DNA of 64,000 bases, from NCBI GenBank assembly GCA_022712895.1, contig JAFLJS010000045.1, positions 26,747 through 90,746 of the forward strand. Reading direction: 5' to 3'. Below the pieces are notes generated by a model, which was not told the origin of the DNA, made no database searches, and saw only the letters and a list, made by a program, of their open reading frames with translations. Source of the stretch: Desulfocapsa sp. GTDB taxonomy: Bacteria; Desulfobacterota; Desulfobulbia; Desulfobulbales; Desulfocapsaceae. Shown here one piece after another: positions 58,879 to 64,000 of this stretch (position 1 is its first letter; the number at the start of each line of letters is the position of its first letter). A program made the translations under genes and the position numbers.

Positions 58879-61302
58879 ATGCTCAAAGTGAGGCTAAGGG
58901 TCAAGTTGCTAGGGGCTTTCGCGCTGGTGTTGGCACTACTTGTTACCGTTATTGGCGTTTATCAGTATCTGTCCAGTCATACTACAAGCAGTTTCAAGGA
59001 TCTGTTGCAGGAAGAGATGGCAATCTCGCGTCATGCCGCTACAGGCAAGGCGTATGAGTTGCAATGTCGTCGAAATGAAAAAGATTTCTTGCTCCGTAAA
59101 GATAAAAAATACCTACAGAAACTCAGCGATAATGTTGCTTCTCTGAAGGCAGAAGCGCAGGCGATCATTGGATTAGCTGTCAATATAAATGAAAAGGAAT
59201 CTGCCGCCACAGCCTCTGCAATCATTGGCTACGCAGATAAATATGAAACTGCATTCAAAGATCTTGTTGCCGCCTGGGAGAAAAAAGGGCTAGACCATAA
59301 ATCAGGATTACAGGGCAAGTTTAGAGCTGTTGCCCATGAACTGTCTACGGACATAGTAGAACATCAAGCGGATAGCCTGCAAGTTGCTTTACTGATGATG
59401 CGTCGTTATGAAAAAGATTTTATTCGTACCGGGAGTGACAAATATCAACAAAAACTCACAACAGCAATTCTAACATATCAGGAGCTTGTACGGACAAGCA
59501 ATTGTGCCAAAAGCAGCCTTCTTAACCAGGAGCTGGCTTTGGCATCATATAACGATGCCTTCAGTAAATATCTTGATGCTGGGCCGTCTATTGAGTTACA
59601 GGAAAAACACTACCAGATAATGCGGCGTGCAGCTCATGACATGGAAGCAGCCATAGATGAGATACTCGTGCCCAATGCGGAAGCACTTCTTCTCAATATT
59701 CGCAAAAATGAAAAAGATTATATCCTGCGCCAGGATACAAAATATGTAAAAAAGACCCACGACTCCATCGAAAAATTGTTGGAAGCATTCAACAATGCAG
59801 GAGTGTCAAAAAAAGATATCGACAGAGTTACTACCGAGTTGGATAATTATAAGCGGACCTTTGATCTCATGGTGTCGGAAGATGAGAATATTGCAACGCT
59901 TATTGAGGCCATGCGGACAACCATCCATAAGGTTGAACCTGCAGTAGAAATGCTTCAGCAGCAATCCGATACCTTGACAACTGCGAGAATCGAGGAAATT
60001 TCTCAAAAAACCAGATCTCTGTCACGGATTGCAATTGGAACGGGAATTGTCGCCATTATTATCGGTATGTTTTTGGCAGTTTTTATTAGCAATCTTATAA
60101 TAAGACCGCTGCGTCGTATAACTGATAACTTGAAAAATATGTCAGATGGAGAGGGCGATTTGACCCAGCGCTTGAAAGTCGATTGTCTGGTTTGTTCTGA
60201 TATCAAAAAGTGCAATACGCCATCGTGTAAAAGCTACGGGAAAAAAGATCTTTGTTGGGAAGTCAGTGGTTCCATGGCAGAAAACCCGGATTGTATAAAT
60301 GTAGCTAATGGTAAAGTCACAGACTGTAGAGAGTGTGAGGTTTTTACCGCGTCCAACTATGATGAGTTGCAGGAGCTTTCCAATAATTTCAATCTCTTTA
60401 TCCTCAAATTGCAAAACATGTTTAAGAATGTGGTTCAAGGTGTGGTGACTATCTCATCAGCCACAACGGAACTTTCTGCCATTGCTGAGCAGATGTCGGG
60501 TGGAGCCAACAGTGTTTCTGATCAGTCAAACTCAGTTGCGACTGCAGCCGAAGAGATGAGCGTCAACATGGACTCAGTTGCCGCTGCTACTGAACAAACC
60601 ACAACCAATATGAATATTGTAGCTTCAGCTGCGGAGGAAATGACTGCCACCATAAGTGATGTCAATACTAACACAGAGCAGGCGAGTAAGGTGACTGCGG
60701 AAGCTGTGGAAGAGGCAAAAAGTGCCACTATCAAAGTCCAGCAACTTGGCCTTGCCGCCAGTGAAATCAGCAAGGTCACTGAGGTAATCACTGATATCTC
60801 TGGTCAAACGAATCTGTTGGCTCTCAATGCAACAATTGAGGCGGCTCGTGCTGGGGATGCGGGTAAAGGATTTGCTGTAGTGGCTAACGAGATTAAGGAT
60901 CTTGCCAAACAGACAGCAGATGCCACTGGTGAGATTAAATCCCAAATCGAAGCTATTCAGAGTTCAACCTCAGAGACAGTAACGCAGATTGAACGAATCA
61001 CCGCGGTTATTAATAACGTCAACGATACTGTGGGTACCATCTCTGGCGCCGTTCGTGAACAAGCAACGGCCACTGACGAGATCGCGTCGAATGTGGCACA
61101 GGCAGCCCATGGGCTTTCGGAAGTGAATGAAAATGTAGCTCAAAGTTCTGCTGTGGCTGGTCAGATTGCCCAGGACATCACCATGGTTAATCAGTCTGCA
61201 ACTGAAATGGCAACCTCAAGTGGTGAAGTGCAGAGTAGTGCCATTGAACTCTCTGAAACAGCAGAGAAACTCAAGGATATGGTAGGAGGCTTTAAATTGT
61301 AA
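58879..61302 (+). CDS. Methyl-accepting chemotaxis protein with two CxNEKDxxLR helical sensor repeats and Cys-rich post-HAMP insert
   Basis: [110 protein letters not shown]. Confidence 0.92.
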   Translation: MLKVRLRVKLLGAFALVLALLVTVIGVYQYLSSHTTSSFKDLLQEEMAISRHAATGKAYELQCRRNEKDFLLRKDKKYLQKLSDNVASLKAEAQAIIGLAVNINEKESAATASAIIGYADKYETAFKDLVAAWEKKGLDHKSGLQGKFRAVAHELSTDIVEHQADSLQVALLMMRRYEKDFIRTGSDKYQQKLTTAILTYQELVRTSNCAKSSLLNQELALASYNDAFSKYLDAGPSIELQEKHYQIMRRAAHDMEAAIDEILVPNAEALLLNIRKNEKDYILRQDTKYVKKTHDSIEKLLEAFNNAGVSKKDIDRVTTELDNYKRTFDLMVSEDENIATLIEAMRTTIHKVEPAVEMLQQQSDTLTTARIEEISQKTRSLSRIAIGTGIVAIIIGMFLAVFISNLIIRPLRRITDNLKNMSDGEGDLTQRLKVDCLVCSDIKKCNTPSCKSYGKKDLCWEVSGSMAENPDCINVANGKVTDCRECEVFTASNYDELQELSNNFNLFILKLQNMFKNVVQGVVTISSATTELSAIAEQMSGGANSVSDQSNSVATAAEEMSVNMDSVAAATEQTTTNMNIVASAAEEMTATISDVNTNTEQASKVTAEAVEEAKSATIKVQQLGLAASEISKVTEVITDISGQTNLLALNATIEAARAGDAGKGFAVVANEIKDLAKQTADATGEIKSQIEAIQSSTSETVTQIERITAVINNVNDTVGTISGAVREQATATDEIASNVAQAAHGLSEVNENVAQSSAVAGQIAQDITMVNQSATEMATSSGEVQSSAIELSETAEKLKDMVGGFKL

Positions 61303-61394
61303 TATCTTCCCGTTTTTTCTTTATTACCTTCCGTACCACTCCTGTCTCGCAGAAGTGGTACGAAAAACACATCATTATTTTAAGGAACATTAGT

Positions 61395-61679
61395 ATGACT
61401 AGATCAGAACTTATAAAAGCACTTGCAAAGGAACTCAACATGTCACTCGACACCGTTTCTTCCATCATTAGCACCATACTTGATACCATGACGGAAGCAT
61501 TAGTCAGGGGAGAAAATGTTGAATTGCGTAATTTCGGAAGATTCAGCGTACGAGAATATGCGGCCTATACAGGTAGGCATCCCAAAACCGGTGAAAAGAC
61601 ACAAGTGAAGGCAAAGAAATTACCCTTCTTTAAGGTTGGCAAAGAGCTTCGTGACGCGGTGAATGCTCAAAAACAATAG
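61395..61679 (+). CDS. HU/IHF-family DNA-binding protein
   Basis: MTRSELIKALAKELNMSLDTVSSIISTILDTMTEAL..VELRNFGRFSVREYAAYTGRHPKTGE. Confidence 0.92.
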   Translation: MTRSELIKALAKELNMSLDTVSSIISTILDTMTEALVRGENVELRNFGRFSVREYAAYTGRHPKTGEKTQVKAKKLPFFKVGKELRDAVNAQKQ

Positions 61680-61825
61680 TTCTTGGTTATCTGAGAGATC
61701 TTCCCTGGGTGCCCCTGTTCAGTACAAGTCTTACATCTTCTTCCCAAAACTTTTTTGAGTATATCACACAAAATAACCAACGAACAAAACCAAGAGCAAT
61801 CTCCCGACCGGGAGTGTTAGTAGCC

Positions 61826-62224
61826 TCATGATGCTATGTTAGGGTCATATGTGTCAGCGCCGTTTCGGTATAGGTAATCATTGATAAGAAGTGCTTCATT
61901 AAGGGTTACCTTCCATGCACCTGTTCGTGCGCATTTGGGGTACTTAGTGAAAAAGACGCGGGTCCAAGCTTTGGGTGATTTAGATTCTGCATGTAAGAAG
62001 GTGGCGTTTTCGTTGTTGTTTTTTGTGTGACACACCTGGCATTTTTGATCGAAGAGCCTCCGTCCTTTTCCACCCCAAAAGCTATCAAAACCTAAAGTAC
62101 GGCAAGATTTATTGATTGGGTCATAACGCGTTAGGTCTTTTGCTACGGCATAAGATATACTGAACGAATAACCAAACAATAGGCATAGCAATGCTGCAAT
62201 CATTCTTTTATTCCATTGTATCAT
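61826..62224 (-). CDS. Small exported c-type cytochrome-like protein (single CxxCH)
   Basis: Signal peptide; RLFDQKCQVCHTKNN. Confidence 0.8.
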   Translation of the reverse strand: MIQWNKRMIAALLCLLFGYSFSISYAVAKDLTRYDPINKSCRTLGFDSFWGGKGRRLFDQKCQVCHTKNNNENATFLHAESKSPKAWTRVFFTKYPKCARTGAWKVTLNEALLINDYLYRNGADTYDPNIAS

Positions 62225-62582
62225 TTTTTCTCCATGGGCTTTTTTTGAATCGCCATTTTTACCTGACTATAAATAACTCACTACTTGAATCAGAAAGAGC
62301 GTCCTCTGCCTAATTCTTTAATACTGTAAATATATTTCGAATAGATTTATTCAGAACTTATTTGTAGTTATAGTAATTTTAAAACACTGAGATAACTAGC
62401 TCCCCTAGCGGCATAATTGAGTCGTATAACGCCAAACAGTTGAGGAGCCTCACTAACTTTAGCGGTCGTTTTTCCTTGCCAACTGTCTGTTATGGATTTA
62501 AAATGCATCTATCAACGTGAATAGCTGATATTTTTTTATTTTCCCGCCTCACCATTTTGGTTGAGCTGGCGGGGAGGAATAA

Positions 62583-63581
62583 GTGAGAAAAATGAAAAAA
62601 GTAACGATTTTGGCATTTGACAGCGCACCGTCAACTACAATTACTGGCCCTCTCGATGTGTTCTCGTTTGCCGGAAACTCTGCAAACTTGATTGCTGAAG
62701 AGTCACCTGAACCTAATTTTGCTGTACAAATAGCAAGCCCGGATGGCTCGCCTGTGCAATGTGCAAATGGGGTCTCTATCACGTCCCACCTGGCCATGCA
62801 TGATGTTAAAGATCCTGACTTAATAGTTATTGCTGGAGTGTGGGATGTTGAAAGTGTCTTATCTCAACAGAAGGAAGCGTTTGGCTGGATACGAGAACAA
62901 CATGATCGAGGTGCACATATTGCAAGTATGTGTACAGGTAGCTTTATATTGGCAGCAACCGGATTGCTCGACGGCAAGGATGCCACAACTCATTGGGGAG
63001 CCGCCGTTGTTTTTAGACAGCTTTTCCCTAAGGTGAATCTAAAACCAGAGCGACTTATTACCGATGCCGGAGGACTTTACTGCGCTGGAGCTTTTACCGC
63101 TTGCTATGATCTTTCCCTCTACCTGGTTGCAAAATATGTTGGATATAATGTCGCAGCCGAAAGTGCGAAAACACTGATTCACGACATTGGGCGTATTTCC
63201 CAGACGCCATATTCTTCATTTAATTTCCAAAGGAATCATACTGATGAGTCCATTCTGCAAACGCAGCGGAAACTTGAGAAAAAATATTCCGATGATTTTG
63301 ATATCGATAATCTTGCCCAAGAGGTTGGGATGAGTCGCAGGACATTGGAGCGGAGGTTTAAGACTGCTACTGGAGATACTTGTTCGCTATATTTGCAAAA
63401 AGTCAGGGTGGAAGTGGCTAAACAAATTTTAGAGGAAAAAAATAGTTCTTTTGACGAAATTAGTTACAAAGTAGGTTACGAAAACAGTAGTTTTTTCCGC
63501 AAAATATTTAACAAGCACACCGGATTGCGTCCCACAGAATATCGTAATAAGTTTCAAAGAAAATGGAATTTTCAGGCATGA
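62583..63581 (+). CDS. GlxA-family regulator (DJ-1/PfpI domain plus AraC HTH)
   Basis: VTILAFDSAPSTTITGPLDVF; IASMCTGSFILAATGLLDG; AraC C-terminus VGYENSSFFRKIFNKHTGLRPTEYR. Confidence 0.92.
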   Translation: MRKMKKVTILAFDSAPSTTITGPLDVFSFAGNSANLIAEESPEPNFAVQIASPDGSPVQCANGVSITSHLAMHDVKDPDLIVIAGVWDVESVLSQQKEAFGWIREQHDRGAHIASMCTGSFILAATGLLDGKDATTHWGAAVVFRQLFPKVNLKPERLITDAGGLYCAGAFTACYDLSLYLVAKYVGYNVAAESAKTLIHDIGRISQTPYSSFNFQRNHTDESILQTQRKLEKKYSDDFDIDNLAQEVGMSRRTLERRFKTATGDTCSLYLQKVRVEVAKQILEEKNSSFDEISYKVGYENSSFFRKIFNKHTGLRPTEYRNKFQRKWNFQA

Positions 63582-63878
63582 ATAAAGACCCCCACTGCAA
63601 GCAACGGGGTATTAACGCACTTGGTAAAAGCTTGGCAAAACACTCATACTTTTCTTTGTAACTTGTTTTATAGCAAAGAAGAAAGAAGTTGGCTGGTGGT
63701 TAGGTCTGTTCTCGGGGGGGCATGACCGTTGCAGCTTACTCCGCCCACTTTGCTCGCCCTAAAGCATCCCCCTCTCTTGCAGGAAAGATACTTTTGATCC
63801 CCCTTCTTCATAAATCGTCTTGTGTCTAAGGGGTAGGGCAATTTTCTTTATTGGGGATAAACTAGTACATAGTATAAT

Positions 63879-64000
63879 TTAAAGTTTCGGGTAAAGTCGC
63901 TTTAGCTTAATGCGAGCATCATCCGTCTTGAATTGCCAATCCACGTTGGTTTGGCGATTGTTTCTATCATTGTTCCAGTCAGCGACCTCAGCCCGCATTT
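63879..64000 (-). mobile_element. IS630-like transposase C-terminus (truncated by window)
   Basis: Minus strand MRAEVADWNNDRNNRQTNVDWQFKTDDARIKLKRLYPKL*. Confidence 0.75.

Overview
This 64 kb window comes from a Gram-negative anaerobe, probably Desulfobacterota (inferred from gene content only). The left end has the valS 3' end, nadC, a Zn-ribbon acidic protein and tRNA-Phe(GAA). It is followed by about 7 kb of decayed mobile-element DNA (IS3, IS21-like and other fragments, an FtsZ-like pseudogene, a zeta-like fragment, a ParE/RHH pair, an XRE-ImmA/PIN pair). Next come a marR-RND-TolC operon and a molybdopterin oxidoreductase. The centre (about 19.5-50.5 kb) is a C1 island. It encodes biosynthesis of a tetrahydromethanopterin-type pterin and a methanofuran-type cofactor, plus mtdB, mch, ftr and a formylmethanofuran dehydrogenase (fmdA, B, C, D). 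FmdB keeps the Fe-S and Mo/W-type cysteines, so the complex looks like the redox-active archaeal type rather than the hydrolytic Fhc complex of aerobic methylotrophs. The strongest undescribed candidate is a structured leader element found in three copies. One is on the + strand upstream of the PTPS-led operon (about 19.50-19.63 kb). Two are in tandem on the - strand upstream of the DUF2193-led operon (about 50.45-50.54 and 50.11-50.24 kb). All copies point into the island, share a conserved core with compensatory stem changes, and end in terminator-like hairpins with T-runs, so this is a candidate riboswitch or attenuator for the C1 regulon. Other notable items are an HPPK-MptA/FolE2 fusion with a degraded HPPK metal motif, a PTPS with a CExxHGH motif, an embedded GltD-like oxidoreductase, methanogen-type DUF2193 and DUF2180 genes, and a dispersed repeat family of about 160 bp. 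All family assignments were made by eye from the translations. No searches or folding programs were run.
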